From: an uncultured Prevotella sp.
Lineage (GTDB): Bacteria; Bacteroidota; Bacteroidia; Bacteroidales; Bacteroidaceae
Direction of reading: 5' to 3'
Length of the DNA stretch: 49,876 bases
NCBI GenBank assembly: GCA_937906495.1
Contig: CALCVT010000090.1
Span: 1-49,876 of the forward strand
Shown piece after piece: positions 16,538 through 25,362 of this stretch. The notes under the pieces are model-generated. The model did not search any database. It saw only the letters and a list, made by a program, of their open reading frames with translations, and had not been told where the DNA came from. Position numbers and translations under genes: made by a program. Position 1 is the stretch's first letter. Each line of letters begins with the position of its first letter.

Positions 16538-17013
16538 AAATTAGAGTAGGAATGGGATACGATGTGCATAAACTCGTATCCGGACGCTCCCTTTGGTTGG
16601 GAGGCATCCAATTAGAACATACGCTCGGACTGCAGGGTCATAGCGATGCAGATGTGCTGATACATGCAATTTGTGATGCTTTGTTGGGTGCTGCAAATCT
16701 GCGTGATATTGGATATCACTTTCCTGACACCTCGGCAGACTTTGAAGGAATTGATAGTAAAATACTTCTGAAACGTACGATTGCCTTGCTCGCAGAAAAA
16801 GGCTGGAAGGTGGGTAACGTTGATGCAACAGTTTGTGCAGAACGCCCTAAACTTAACCCTCATATCGAAGCGATGAAAGTTTGTTTAGCTCCTTTGATGG
16901 AGGTTGATATAGAGGATGTGAGCATCAAGGCAACTACTACCGAGCGTCTTGGATTTACAGGGCGTGAAGAGGGAATTTCAGCCTATGCTGTTGTACTGAT
17001 TGAGCGTGCTTAG
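16534..17013 (+). CDS. ispF: 2-C-methyl-D-erythritol 2,4-cyclodiphosphate synthase
   Basis: IspF makes ME-cPP from CDP-ME 2-phosphate in the MEP isoprenoid pathway and acts as a cytoplasmic trimer with a Zn site. The 159-residue length is standard. Zn ligands are visible as Asp10 and His12 (GYDVH) and His44 (GHSDADVLIHAI). Substrate loops are FPDTSADF (about 65-72) and IKATTTERLGFTGREEGI near the C-terminus. The start codon overlaps the porV stop (ATGA), so ispF is read from the T9SS transcript although its job is unrelated; the same pairing is known next to porV in P. gingivalis. Confidence 0.98.
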   Translation: MKIRVGMGYDVHKLVSGRSLWLGGIQLEHTLGLQGHSDADVLIHAICDALLGAANLRDIGYHFPDTSADFEGIDSKILLKRTIALLAEKGWKVGNVDATVCAERPKLNPHIEAMKVCLAPLMEVDIEDVSIKATTTERLGFTGREEGISAYAVVLIERA

Positions 17014-17128
17014 TTGTTTGCTTTCAACGAGCTGCCTCAGTAATGGTGCAAAGGTGCATTATAAGCAACTTTCAGTTTCTTATTGTCAACAAAGTAAGGA
17101 ACTTAATGTATGCAAACCTTATGGGGAT

Positions 17129-17171
17129 GTGAGGAGGGTAGGATTAGTATATACAATCTTGCCCTCCTCAT
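17129..17171 (+). terminator. Terminator after ispF
   Basis: TGAGGAGGGTAGGATT (17130-17145) pairs with AATCTTGCCCTCCTCA (17155-17170), a 16-bp stem with two wobble or mismatched positions and a 9-base loop. It lies about 115 bases after the ispF stop and is the best candidate for the end of the T9SS-ispF transcript. Confidence 0.55.
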
Positions 17172-17342
17172 ATTAATAAAGTGAGTATGCCGTATTAGAA
17201 TGGTTTATGGTTAAATTGCAGAAATGGTATATCTAAAGAGCTCTCTGGGGGTATAAAATTTTGTAGACTCCGTGTAATATTATTTACACGGCCTCCATTT
17301 TTACGATTTTGACAGAACTCAACCTTGGGTCTGCTAACTTAG

Positions 17343-17519
17343 ATGAAGCAAAAGAGTGGCTCTGGATTTTGTCCACACGCTACGAAATTCAATAGTTTTT
17401 ACACTTTATGTAGATATTTAGGTTGGGCTACCGATGCAAAAACTAAAGGTTCAAAAAGTCAGTATGTTATCTTTGAAACAGTAAGTGTGCTGAATGTAAT
17501 TATTGGTTTAGCATTATGA
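17343..17519 (+). CDS. Possible small ORF (58 aa), unrecognised
   Basis: An ATG-started frame of 58 codons gives MKQKSGSGFCPHATKF then NSFYTLCRYLGWATDAKTKG and a hydrophobic tail ending FETVSVLNVIIGLAL. The composition looks protein-like (mixed charged, aromatic and Gly residues, few repeats), but no family is recognised and no ribosome site is evident. It is followed one base after its stop by another small ORF in a different frame. Both could be real small genes or pieces of a decayed gene. Confidence 0.25.
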   Translation: MKQKSGSGFCPHATKFNSFYTLCRYLGWATDAKTKGSKSQYVIFETVSVLNVIIGLAL

Positions 17520-17520
17520 A

Positions 17521-17658
17521 ATGCTTCATGACAATGACGAATGGACAAAGCAATATAACGTGAATACACATCAATTTGTTACAAATAAAACTATTCAAAT
17601 AGAAATAGTGCCTAAATCCTGTTCGGAGGTAAGATTAGAGATTAAGAAGAAGTCATAA
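17521..17658 (+). CDS. Possible small ORF (45 aa), unrecognised
   Basis: The frame starts MLHDNDEWTKQYNVNTHQF, one base after the stop of the preceding 58-codon frame, and ends SEVRLEIKKKS. The strongly polar, beta-like composition resembles the end of a larger protein, so this may be the tail of a frameshifted remnant rather than a separate gene. No family is recognised. Confidence 0.2.
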   Translation: MLHDNDEWTKQYNVNTHQFVTNKTIQIEIVPKSCSEVRLEIKKKS

Positions 17659-17977
17659 CGAGTCCATCTATCGTTGATGTACAAGCAATTTCTTACCTAT
17701 CGAATATTACGAATAAAATACATTCTTTTCTATCTGTAACTGACTATCTGTAACTGTCAGCTAGAAACGCTTAACCGGCCGTTGCAGTTGTTTGGTTTGC
17801 TGATTCGCCATTTAAGGCTTTATAGGAGAATGATTTGTAACGACGTCGCTAGAATCGTTATTATGTTGCTGACAAATTATTTAAGCAGTCTCACATTAGT
17901 GCTAATGCGGTTTGCTTGCCTTGTATGATAAGAATGTTGCACATCTATTTATAGTAAGTTTTGTGCTATAGCATATG

Positions 17978-18018
17978 CTAAGCCCCACATACAAATATAG
18001 GGCGTATGCGGGGCTTAG
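17978..18018. terminator. Bidirectional hairpin before the convergent minus-strand genes
   Basis: CTAAGCCCCACATAC (17978-17992) pairs with GTATGCGGGGCTTAG (18004-18018): a 15-bp stem with one mismatch and an 11-base loop. It lies 47 bases beyond the stop of the minus-strand gene at 18066 and is its likely terminator. Confidence 0.6.
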
Positions 18019-18065
18019 ATATTTAACATATAAAGTAAACTTAGGAACTGAAATAGAGTTTGTAG

Positions 18066-18401
18066 TTATTCCTCTTCGAGTCCTAAATCAAAGTCCAAAT
18101 ACACCTGGACTACAAAGAAGAGCTGTTCAGAATCAAAAGAACCAATATCTTCTTTCTTAGCTTTTTGTGCGATGTATTGTGCAATAGCTTCAAGATCAAT
18201 GTCTACGTAGCCATCAGCATCGGCGTTATTCGGATCGAAAACGCCCTTATCTGCGCAGAACTCAGTTATGAGGTCGCAGAAATAATAAAGCTGTTCCTCC
18301 GTGTACAGATTTTGCAGTTCCTGCGGAAGGTGTGTGCGGATGTATTCTACGGCTTGTGCATCATATTCAGCATCCTGTAGCAGTTCTTCTTCTAAAGTCA
18401 T
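18066..18401 (-). CDS. Conserved hypothetical acidic protein downstream of thioredoxin
   Basis: The 111-residue acidic protein starts at MTLEEELLQDAEYDAQAVEY. An upstream in-frame start at 18446 would lie inside a hairpin and adds an atypical N-terminus, so 18401 is preferred. The protein is mostly helical by appearance (TEEQLYYFCDLITEFCADKGVFD) with an acidic stretch DPNNADADGYVDIDLE, and it ends in LDFDLGLEEE. There is no signal peptide or membrane segment. I do not recognise a function. It follows trxA on the same strand, 95 bases away with a hairpin in between. Confidence 0.85.
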   Translation of the reverse strand: MTLEEELLQDAEYDAQAVEYIRTHLPQELQNLYTEEQLYYFCDLITEFCADKGVFDPNNADADGYVDIDLEAIAQYIAQKAKKEDIGSFDSEQLFFVVQVYLDFDLGLEEE

Positions 18402-18438
18402 GGCAGTTGGGCTTGTAATGATTGGATTTATAAACAAC

Positions 18439-18480
18439 TTAAGCAAGCGGTTAGCATTATTTGCATTTATGCTTGCTTAA
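18439..18480 (-). terminator. Hairpin after trxA
   Basis: TTAAGCAAGC (18439-18448) and GCTTGCTTAA (18471-18480) form a 10-bp stem with a 22-base loop. On the minus strand it starts 16 bases after the trxA stop and is followed by the T-rich GTTGTTTATAAAT, consistent with a terminator or attenuator before the small acidic gene. Confidence 0.5.
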
Positions 18481-18496
18481 TGATGTTCGAAGATAT

Positions 18497-18811
18497 TTAG
18501 AGTATACCCTCTATTTTCTCAGCAAAAGTGCTCTTTGTAGCTGCACCTACCTGCTTATCTACAACTTGACCGTCCTTTACAAAAATAACGGTAGGTACAT
18601 TGCGAATACCAAACTTAGCAGTGAGTTCATCATTGTCATCAATGTCGCACTTGCCGATTACTACACGGCCGTCGTATTCGGCAGCAAGTTCATCAATGAT
18701 AGGAGCAATTTTTTTGCAAGGTCCACACCAAGTTGCTGAGAAGTCAATAACGATAGGAAGGCCAGTAGCTTCAAGTTCAGCATAGTTGGCGTCAGTAATA
18801 ATCTTTTCCAT
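18497..18811 (-). CDS. trxA: Thioredoxin
   Basis: This is a 104-residue cytoplasmic thioredoxin that reduces protein disulfides with the Cys29-Gly-Pro-Cys32 active site (FSATWCGPCKKIAP). The cis-Pro loop is present in RNVPTVIFVKDG, and the buried Asp23 is in VIDFSA. There is no signal peptide, so it acts in the cytoplasm. It lies after dnaE on the same strand but has a promoter of its own in the 125-base gap. Confidence 0.97.
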   Translation of the reverse strand: MEKIITDANYAELEATGLPIVIDFSATWCGPCKKIAPIIDELAAEYDGRVVIGKCDIDDNDELTAKFGIRNVPTVIFVKDGQVVDKQVGAATKSTFAEKIEGIL

Positions 18812-18860
18812 TTGTTTTACGAAGTATTTAAGAATTACTTGGGGTTAATTGTTTGATAAG

Positions 18861-18896
18861 GCGAAGATAAGTATATTTTTTGGAATAGCAACCAAA
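18861..18896 (-). promoter_or_regulatory. Promoter for trxA
   Basis: On the minus strand TTTGGTTG (18889-18896) is followed, about 20 bases on, by TATCTTCGC (18861-18869). This matches TTTG / TAnnTTTG with one change in the -7 box (T to C). Confidence 0.5.
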
Positions 18897-18936
18897 GATG
18901 TTCAAAAAAACATTTGTGCAATTCAATTTAACGCCA

Positions 18937-21900
18937 TTAGTTTATTTTGTAGTCGAGCGCATCATTACTGTTCAAGAAGTTGATCAGTTTATGGCTTAGT
19001 GCTACTTGTTGCTTTTTGCTTTGTAACAGTATATTTGTTTGTTTTGTGCGGTCGCATATATTGAAAAAAAGTTCGGTAGTCCCAGCATTGTCGAGTATGA
19101 GACTAGTTAGTTCGTTTGCTGTTGCTTCGTCAAAATTATCGAGTTGAATGTTTATTGTAATAGACTTAATTATCTTATCTTTTACATCGCTTAAGAACTC
19201 AACGTTACCTATTTTGAGGTCGAATGTGCCTGCTCGCCAACGCCGCTCTTCAATACGTGCCGTTATATAGAGCGTATTGCCTATGCCGAAATAACCACAA
19301 AGCCGTGCCCAATCATCTCCAAAGAGTGGGCATTCTCCTGATCCGCTGAAATCTTCGATTTTTACGATGCCGTAAGGTTTACCTTGGCGGTCCTGTCCTG
19401 TACGTACATCAGTCACAATGCCTCCAAAAGTGATGTCTTGATTAGCAAAAGCCGCAAGGTCTTCTAATTGAGTCATTGCTGCTGTGCAAACTTTATCGAA
19501 GATGATTCGGTAAGAATCGAGTGGATGCCCGGAGATATAGATACCTATTAAGTCGCGTTCGCGATTTAGTCGTTCCAAATCACTCCAGCGCTGAAAATTC
19601 TTTACGGGTTCAGGCTTGGTAATTTCAACCATCTCCATTGGACCAAAGAGCGACATTGTATTTTCGGCTTTGTCCATTTGGTATCGGTTGCCGTATCGCA
19701 TGAGCGTTTCAAGAAAATTTTCGCCTTTTTCGTCTGGAGTAATAAATTGCTCGCGAGCAATTGAACCAAAGCTATCGAACGCTCCCGACAAGGCTAAACT
19801 CTCGAGAGATTTCCGGTTGCAGGTAGTTAGGTTTATACGCTCAACCAAATCGTAGATTGAGGTATATGGTCCGTTTTTTTCTCTCTCCTGGATAATTTGA
19901 AGAACGGCAGCTTCTCCAACCCCTTTCACAGCGCCCATACCAAAACGAATATCGCCATTGTGCGTAACACTGAATTTGAGGTAACTCTCGTTAATATCTG
20001 GCCCAAGAGTATTGATTCCCATCGATTTACACTCGTCCATGAGTTTTGATACGGTACCAATGTCAGCTAAACTTCGGCTCATTACACCAGCCATGTATTG
20101 CGAAGGATAATTGGCTTTCAGATAAGCTGTTTGGTAGGCCACCCAAGAGTAGCATGTAGCATGACTTTTATTGAAAGCATACGAAGCAAATGCACGCCAA
20201 TCCTCCCATATTTTTTCAAGAATCTTAGGATCATGACCATTAGCCTTACCTCCTTCCAAAAATTTAGGATACATGTGATTCAGCTTATCAATAAGCTTTT
20301 TACCCATTGCTTTTCGAAGGTTATCGCTTTCTCCTCGCGTAAAGTTTGCAATGATGCGCGAAAGCAACATGACTTGCTCCTGGTAAACGGTTATACCATA
20401 AGTATCTTTAAGATACTTCTCCATGCATGGAAGGTCGTAGGTTATTTCCTCGTCGCCATGTTTACGAGCAATAAAAGAGGGTATGTATTGCATAGGTCCC
20501 GGACGGTAGAGCGCATTCATGGCAATAAGGTCCTCAAAGGTTGAGGGTTGTAGTTCACGCAAATACTTTTGCATGCCTGCCGATTCAAACTGGAACGTAC
20601 CGATAGTACGGCCGTCGCAATAGAGCTGGTAGGTTGCTGGGTCGTCGATGCTTATTTCGTCAATATTAAGGTCTATACCCAGTGATTGCTTAATGTTCTC
20701 AATAGCTTCTTTGATGATGGAAAGCGTTTTGAGTCCAAGAAAGTCCATTTTGATGAGTCCAGTCTCCTCAATAACCTTACCTTCATATTGGGTACAGTGT
20801 AGTTCCTCACCGGTTTCTTTATCTTTAGCTGTAGATACAGGAACCCAGTCAGATATATTGTCACGACAAATAATAAAGCCACAGGCATGAACGCCGGTAT
20901 TGCGGACATTGCCTTCGAGCATTTTTGCATAGCGTATAGTGTCGCGTAATAGAGGGTCGGGCGAAGTTTCGGCTTCACGTAATTCCGGTATGGCAGCAAT
21001 TGCATTAGGAAGGTTCATTTTGGGGGTCTTACCATCGGGTCCTTCCGGGAGTTTATCGGGTATAAGTTTGCAAAGTGCATTCGATGTCTTGAGAGGCAGT
21101 TTCTGTACGCGGGCAACATCTTTTATGGCCGATTTCGTGGCCATTGTTCCATACGTAATAATGTGTGCTACGTTGTCGGCCCCATACTTTTGCGTTACCC
21201 AATTAAGAACGCGTCCGCGGCCATCATCGTCAAAGTCAACATCGATATCTGGCAACGAAATACGGTCGGGGTTAAGGAAACGTTCAAACAGCAAATCGTA
21301 TTTGATAGGGTCAACTTGCGTAATGCCCAAACAATAGGCCACTGCGCTACCTGCTGCAGAGCCACGGCCAGGTCCTACGCTTACATCCAGTTCTTCGCGT
21401 GCTGCACGAATATAGTCTTGCACAATCAAAAAGTAGCCTGGAAAACCCATGGTTTTCATAATGTAGAGTTCAAATCGCATGCGCTCTTCAACTTCCTCGC
21501 TCAGTGGTTTTCCGTAACGTTTATAAGCACCTTCATATGCCAGTTTGGCCAAGTAGTCAGCTTCGAGTTTCAAACGGTAAAGTTTGTCTATGCCACCGAG
21601 TTTTTCTATTTTGTTCCAGCCCTCTTCTTCGCTGATTACAATTTTTCCATTTTCGTCACGCGTAAATTCATCGAATAGTTCTTGCTCCGAATATTTTTCT
21701 CTATAGCCTTCTTCAGTGCCAAAATCTTCGGGAATGGCAAAGTTAGGCATAATAGCAGCGTGATCAATACTGTAAGTTTCTATCTTATCGCAAATTTCGC
21801 AAGTATTTGCTAAGGCTTGAGGAAGATCTGCAAATATGGCATTCATCTCTGCTTGAGTCTTGAACCACTCTTGCTTGGTATAGAGCATACGGTTAGGGTC

Positions 21901-22797
21901 GTCCAAGTCGCGACCGGTAGATAGACATATCAGGCGGTCATGTGCCTCAGCATTTTCCTCGTCTACAAAGTGGCAGTCGTTAGAGCAGATATATTTAACC
22001 TCACATTTTTCAGCCAGTTTCAAAAGTTCAGTATTGACAGTTACTTGTTGCTGGTAGGTTTCTCGGTTTGCACGTATTGCCGGATCTGTTACTTTATGCC
22101 GCTGCAATTCAAGGTAATAATCATTGCCAAATACGCGTTTAAACCATTTGACAGCCTCTTCAGCATCGGCAAGTTGCCCTTTCATTATTTTTTGAGGAAT
22201 CTCACCACCCAAACAGGCAGAGCATACAATGAGTCCTTCATGAAAAGTTTCGAGGTCTTTATGATCGGTGCGCGGGCGCATGTAGAAACCATCAACCCAT
22301 GAGCGTGATACCAATTTTATAAGGTTATGGTATCCTTGCTCATTTTTGGCCAATACAATAAGGTGCCAACCAGACTGGTCAACACGTTCATTCTTAAGAG
22401 TTTTGTCGCCTCTTCTTGAGACATACATTTCGCATCCAAAAATAGGCTTGAAATTAGCAGCCGGCAATTGGTTTGCTATAAGTGTTTCGCATTCGGCAAT
22501 AAGTTCGTCTCGGGTTTTTCCTGCGTCCGGGTTGTCACTAGTTGCAGGCATTTGGTAAGTGTTGTTACGCAAAGCCTCAAGTTTTGCTTGTGCTTTTTTT
22601 ATGTTTCCCCGGGCTTTACCGCAGACTTTATTTGTATAATTGAAGAATTCTTTGATAGCCATCATGTTGCCATGGTCAGTTATAGCCATTCCGCGCATAC
22701 CGTCGCGTATAGCTTTGTCAACCAGTTTTGATACCGAGGCTTGGCCATCAAGTATAGAATATTGGGTATGAACGTGTAAGTGTACGAAGTCTTGCAT
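18937..22797 (-). CDS. dnaE: DNA polymerase III alpha subunit
   Basis: DnaE is the replicative DNA polymerase (family C) catalytic subunit. From Met at 22797 it has 1286 residues, usual for Bacteroidetes. The PHP domain starts at once (DFVHLHVHTQYSILDGQ, then ITDHGNM). The catalytic acidic motif is LPDIDVDFDDDGR, with GPGRGSAAGSAVAY upstream. Fingers motifs follow (FNKSHATCYSWVAYQTAYLKANYP), then helix-hairpin-helix (GMGAVKGVGEAAV) and an OB domain (DITFGGIVTDVRTG). The longer frame from 22827 adds ten residues (MKRISTIHNS), but a perfect -7 box lies only about 17 bases before that codon. A start at 22797 leaves a leader of about 40 bases and gives the usual family N-terminus. trxA follows on the same strand. 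Confidence 0.97.
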   Translation of the reverse strand: MQDFVHLHVHTQYSILDGQASVSKLVDKAIRDGMRGMAITDHGNMMAIKEFFNYTNKVCGKARGNIKKAQAKLEALRNNTYQMPATSDNPDAGKTRDELIAECETLIANQLPAANFKPIFGCEMYVSRRGDKTLKNERVDQSGWHLIVLAKNEQGYHNLIKLVSRSWVDGFYMRPRTDHKDLETFHEGLIVCSACLGGEIPQKIMKGQLADAEEAVKWFKRVFGNDYYLELQRHKVTDPAIRANRETYQQQVTVNTELLKLAEKCEVKYICSNDCHFVDEENAEAHDRLICLSTGRDLDDPNRMLYTKQEWFKTQAEMNAIFADLPQALANTCEICDKIETYSIDHAAIMPNFAIPEDFGTEEGYREKYSEQELFDEFTRDENGKIVISEEEGWNKIEKLGGIDKLYRLKLEADYLAKLAYEGAYKRYGKPLSEEVEERMRFELYIMKTMGFPGYFLIVQDYIRAAREELDVSVGPGRGSAAGSAVAYCLGITQVDPIKYDLLFERFLNPDRISLPDIDVDFDDDGRGRVLNWVTQKYGADNVAHIITYGTMATKSAIKDVARVQKLPLKTSNALCKLIPDKLPEGPDGKTPKMNLPNAIAAIPELREAETSPDPLLRDTIRYAKMLEGNVRNTGVHACGFIICRDNISDWVPVSTAKDKETGEELHCTQYEGKVIEETGLIKMDFLGLKTLSIIKEAIENIKQSLGIDLNIDEISIDDPATYQLYCDGRTIGTFQFESAGMQKYLRELQPSTFEDLIAMNALYRPGPMQYIPSFIARKHGDEEITYDLPCMEKYLKDTYGITVYQEQVMLLSRIIANFTRGESDNLRKAMGKKLIDKLNHMYPKFLEGGKANGHDPKILEKIWEDWRAFASYAFNKSHATCYSWVAYQTAYLKANYPSQYMAGVMSRSLADIGTVSKLMDECKSMGINTLGPDINESYLKFSVTHNGDIRFGMGAVKGVGEAAVLQIIQEREKNGPYTSIYDLVERINLTTCNRKSLESLALSGAFDSFGSIAREQFITPDEKGENFLETLMRYGNRYQMDKAENTMSLFGPMEMVEITKPEPVKNFQRWSDLERLNRERDLIGIYISGHPLDSYRIIFDKVCTAAMTQLEDLAAFANQDITFGGIVTDVRTGQDRQGKPYGIVKIEDFSGSGECPLFGDDWARLCGYFGIGNTLYITARIEERRWRAGTFDLKIGNVEFLSDVKDKIIKSITINIQLDNFDEATANELTSLILDNAGTTELFFNICDRTKQTNILLQSKKQQVALSHKLINFLNSNDALDYKIN

Positions 22798-22843
22798 GGA
22801 GTTGTGTATGGTGCTTATTCGTTTCAATCCAGTAATAAGTAGC

Positions 22844-22852
22844 GCAAATCTA
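22844..22852 (-). promoter_or_regulatory. -7 box for dnaE
   Basis: On the minus strand TAGATTTGC matches TAnnTTTG exactly. No good -33 element is seen at the usual spacing (CTTC is found there). It lies in the divergent dnaE-nagB region and supports the dnaE start at 22797. Confidence 0.45.
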
Positions 22853-22922
22853 CAAAAAGCAAGGCGAATGGCGAAGAAGAGTAAGACGAAATGTGGTTTT
22901 CAGAAAAGATTTAAGTCAAAGA

Positions 22923-22955
22923 CTTGCAAGGTACACAGAGAATGATTAAATTTGC
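22923..22955 (+). promoter_or_regulatory. Promoter for nagB
   Basis: CTTG (22923-22926), exactly 20 bases, then TAAATTTGC (22947-22955) fit the Bacteroidetes consensus. The predicted RNA start near 22962 leaves about 43 bases before the ATG at 23005 and excludes the upstream in-frame codon at 22924, which lies in the -33 box. Confidence 0.7.
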
Positions 22956-23004
22956 GAGAGATACAAAAGATATATCAAAATCTAACTCTAAACTACAACC
23001 AATC

Positions 23005-23796
23005 ATGCGAGTAATTATTGAACCCGATTACGAAAAGCTGTCGCAGTGGGCTGCTGACTATGTTATTAACCGTATCAATGCTGCCAACCCCACAGCAGAA
23101 AAGCCTTTCGTGTTGGGTCTGCCTACCGGCTCTTCACCTATCGGTATGTACAAGGCGCTCGTGAAGGCCAATAAAGAAGGACGTGTAAGTTTCAAGCACG
23201 TTGTTACCTTTAACATGGACGAGTATGTAGGTCTGCCTGAAGAGCATCCTGAGAGCTATCACTCTTTTATGGCTGCCAATCTTTTTGACCACATCGATTG
23301 CCCGAAGGAGAACATTCACCTTTTGAATGGTAACGCTCCTGACCTTGCAGCCGAATGCGCACACTACGAACAAATGATTGAGGAAGCAGGTGGTATCGAT
23401 CTCTTTATTGGAGGTATCGGTCCTGACGGACATATTGCATTCAACGAGCCTGGAAGTTCACTCACAAGCCGTACCCGTCAAAAGACTCTTACAACTGACA
23501 CCCGTGTAGCAAACTCACGCTTCTTTGGTGGCAAACCTGAGAATGTTCCCGCTACCGCTCTTACTGTAGGCGTAGGTACTGTTATGTCGGCAAAGGAGGT
23601 TCTGATTCTCTGCAACGGTCATAACAAGGCACGTGCATTGCAGGCTGCTATCGAAGGACCTGTAACTCAAATGTGGACCATTTCTGTACTGCAGATGCAC
23701 GAACATGGTATTATTGTATGTGACGAGGCTGCTTGTGAGAGCATCACTCATGGTACATACAAGTACTTTAAGGATATCGAGAAAGAAAATATCTAA
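23005..23796 (+). CDS. nagB: Glucosamine-6-phosphate deaminase
   Basis: NagB converts glucosamine 6-phosphate to fructose 6-phosphate and ammonia in amino-sugar use. From ATG 23005 the protein has 263 residues, close to the E. coli enzyme (266), and its residues line up with E. coli numbering. Asp72 is in FNMDEYVGLP. GIGPDGHIAFNEPGSS carries the catalytic Asp and His and the supporting Glu. The phosphate loop is GLPTGSSPIGMY. The longer frame starting at 22924 would put 27 residues into the promoter and leader and is rejected. The gene is monocistronic, ending at a strong hairpin. It is divergent from dnaE. Confidence 0.97.
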   Translation: MRVIIEPDYEKLSQWAADYVINRINAANPTAEKPFVLGLPTGSSPIGMYKALVKANKEGRVSFKHVVTFNMDEYVGLPEEHPESYHSFMAANLFDHIDCPKENIHLLNGNAPDLAAECAHYEQMIEEAGGIDLFIGGIGPDGHIAFNEPGSSLTSRTRQKTLTTDTRVANSRFFGGKPENVPATALTVGVGTVMSAKEVLILCNGHNKARALQAAIEGPVTQMWTISVLQMHEHGIIVCDEAACESITHGTYKYFKDIEKENI

Positions 23797-23858
23797 ATTC
23801 TTTATTGGTTCTTATCCAAAGAGTAAGGTATAAATATCCGATACTCTGATGAAAGTAA

Positions 23859-23900
23859 TAAACGGCTGTCTGAGGCACGATGCTTCAGATAGCCGTTTTA
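23859..23900 (+). terminator. Terminator after nagB
   Basis: An 18-bp stem (AAACGGCTGTCTGAGGCA, 23860-23877, with TGCTTCAGATAGCCGTTT, 23881-23898; two G-T wobbles) has a 3-base loop and ends in a short T-run. It is a classic intrinsic terminator 63 bases after the nagB stop. Confidence 0.8.
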
Positions 23901-24021
23901 AACATTTTGAAGTTTATAGGCTGCGTTTATGATTATGCATTAAATAGTTGTGGATGATATTGTTATTATTATATATCGGTGCGATATGTAAAAGCATTAA
24001 GCACTTCAATCCATAAAATGT

Positions 24022-24056
24022 AGCCTGCTTGCCGAATATTTTTGAGCAAGCAGGCT
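24022..24056. terminator. Second hairpin downstream of nagB
   Basis: AGCCTGCTTGC (24022-24032) and GCAAGCAGGCT (24046-24056) form a perfect 11-bp stem with a 13-base loop. It lies in the gap between nagB and the WYL regulator. There is no T-run on the + strand and only a weak one on the minus strand. No gene is seen in 23901-24391. Confidence 0.4.
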
Positions 24057-24391
24057 GTGAATCTCATTATAAGTCTGTGACTAATCCTTACGGAAAAATT
24101 GGCGGAAGATTGTTTAAGTTCTGTGTGCTCTTCCGCTTTCCTTTGATTTCGATGGCAAAGTTCGTAATTGGCTGTACCATAAGTCGGAGCAGGCGGCAAA
24201 AATATTCAATAAATCAACATTTTTTTTAGAAGTTTGCATGTAAAAGACTCGTTAAGGCGTATTTGAGCTAAAATGACTATAGAATTAGATTTATAAGTAG
24301 TATGATTCTAAATATCAAAGTGTTCGATTCTTGATAAAGATAAGGTGAGGGCAGGTGATACGTTGCTGAAGTAAAATTTTACGCAAATATT

Positions 24392-24421
24392 TTTGTAAAC
24401 ATGGCTTTTGCCGTATCTTTG
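24392..24421 (+). promoter_or_regulatory. Promoter for the WYL regulator operon
   Basis: TTTG (24392-24395), 18 bases, then TATCTTTG (24414-24421). The spacer is slightly short but the -7 box is perfect. It overlaps the upstream in-frame ATG (24401), so translation most likely begins at 24452. Confidence 0.5.
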
Positions 24422-24451
24422 TGTGCAAACAACCTTAATTTTTTACCATCA

Positions 24452-25345
24452 ATGAAACCAGCCTTAATATTTCGACATTATATATGGCTTCTCAATCTTT
24501 TGCGATGCCGAAAGCGCTTGACTTTGGAAGAAATAAGTAAAGAATGGGAAACTGATAAGATGAATGATGGGAATCCTTTGCCACGTTCTACTTTTTCACG
24601 TTATCGCGAAGCCATTGAGCAGATGTTTGGTATCGAAATCTGTTGCGACCATAATAATAACTATGCTTATTATATTAAGGACACTGCGATTATGGATGGC
24701 GATTCGCTTAAGCATTGGATGCTTAACACTCTTACAGTTGGTGATGTACTTGCCAATTCTGTTTCGATTAAGCATTGTATCATTCTTGAAAATGTACCAG
24801 CCGGCGAGTGCTTTTTAAGTACGTTACTCTCATCAATAAAGCGGCACTTGAAACTCAAGGTAGTTTATTGCCGGTTTGAAAAAGAAGCACGTGAGGTAGA
24901 ACTATGCCCATATGCCATTAAGCTATGGCACCAGCGATGGTATTTGCTGGCAGATAATGGTAAACACATGAGTACTTACTCGCTTGACCGTATGAAAGAG
25001 GTAAGAATGCTTAATGAAGAGTTTGAACCTAATGATGACTTTGATGCTGCTACCTATCTGGCAGACTATTATGGAGTGCTGGCTGACAATACGCCTAAGG
25101 AAAATGTAAGAATTAGAGTGTATGGTGTGAAAGTAAATTATTTGCGTACGCTCCCGTTGCATACCTCACAACGTGAGGTAAATCACACTAAAGAGTATAC
25201 CGACTTTGATTTGGCCATTCGTCCAACTGCCGATTTCCTCGACGCACTCATGGCGTATGGAGATAGCATCGAGGTTCTGGAACCCGCAAGCGTGCGTCGG
25301 CAAATAAAACAGCGCTTTGCCGATGCCTTAAAACATTATGAATGA
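24452..25345 (+). CDS. WYL-domain transcriptional regulator
   Basis: The 297-residue protein has an N-terminal winged-helix region (FRHYIWLLNLLRCRKRLTLEEISKEWE ... RSTFSRYREAIEQMFGI) that suggests DNA binding. A WYL domain follows (IKLWHQRWYLLADNGKHMSTYSLDRMKEV), which in related proteins senses nucleotides or nucleic-acid ligands. The C-terminal WCX-like part includes RTLPLHTSQREV and FDLAIRPTADFLDALMAYGDSIEVLEP. The start at 24452 is chosen because a promoter overlaps the earlier ATG at 24401. The stop overlaps the first possible start of the next gene (ATGA). Related WYL proteins are common in Bacteroides, and their targets are mostly unknown. Confidence 0.9.
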   Translation: MKPALIFRHYIWLLNLLRCRKRLTLEEISKEWETDKMNDGNPLPRSTFSRYREAIEQMFGIEICCDHNNNYAYYIKDTAIMDGDSLKHWMLNTLTVGDVLANSVSIKHCIILENVPAGECFLSTLLSSIKRHLKLKVVYCRFEKEAREVELCPYAIKLWHQRWYLLADNGKHMSTYSLDRMKEVRMLNEEFEPNDDFDAATYLADYYGVLADNTPKENVRIRVYGVKVNYLRTLPLHTSQREVNHTKEYTDFDLAIRPTADFLDALMAYGDSIEVLEPASVRRQIKQRFADALKHYE

Positions 25346-25362
25346 TATATGTATTACTTGCT

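Noticed and set aside
23969..24199. A 76-codon minus-strand frame downstream of nagB with a -7-like TATTTTTGC
   Set aside because: The start would be a TTG inside the -7 box, there is no -33 box, and the frame crosses a strong hairpin; no family resemblance.
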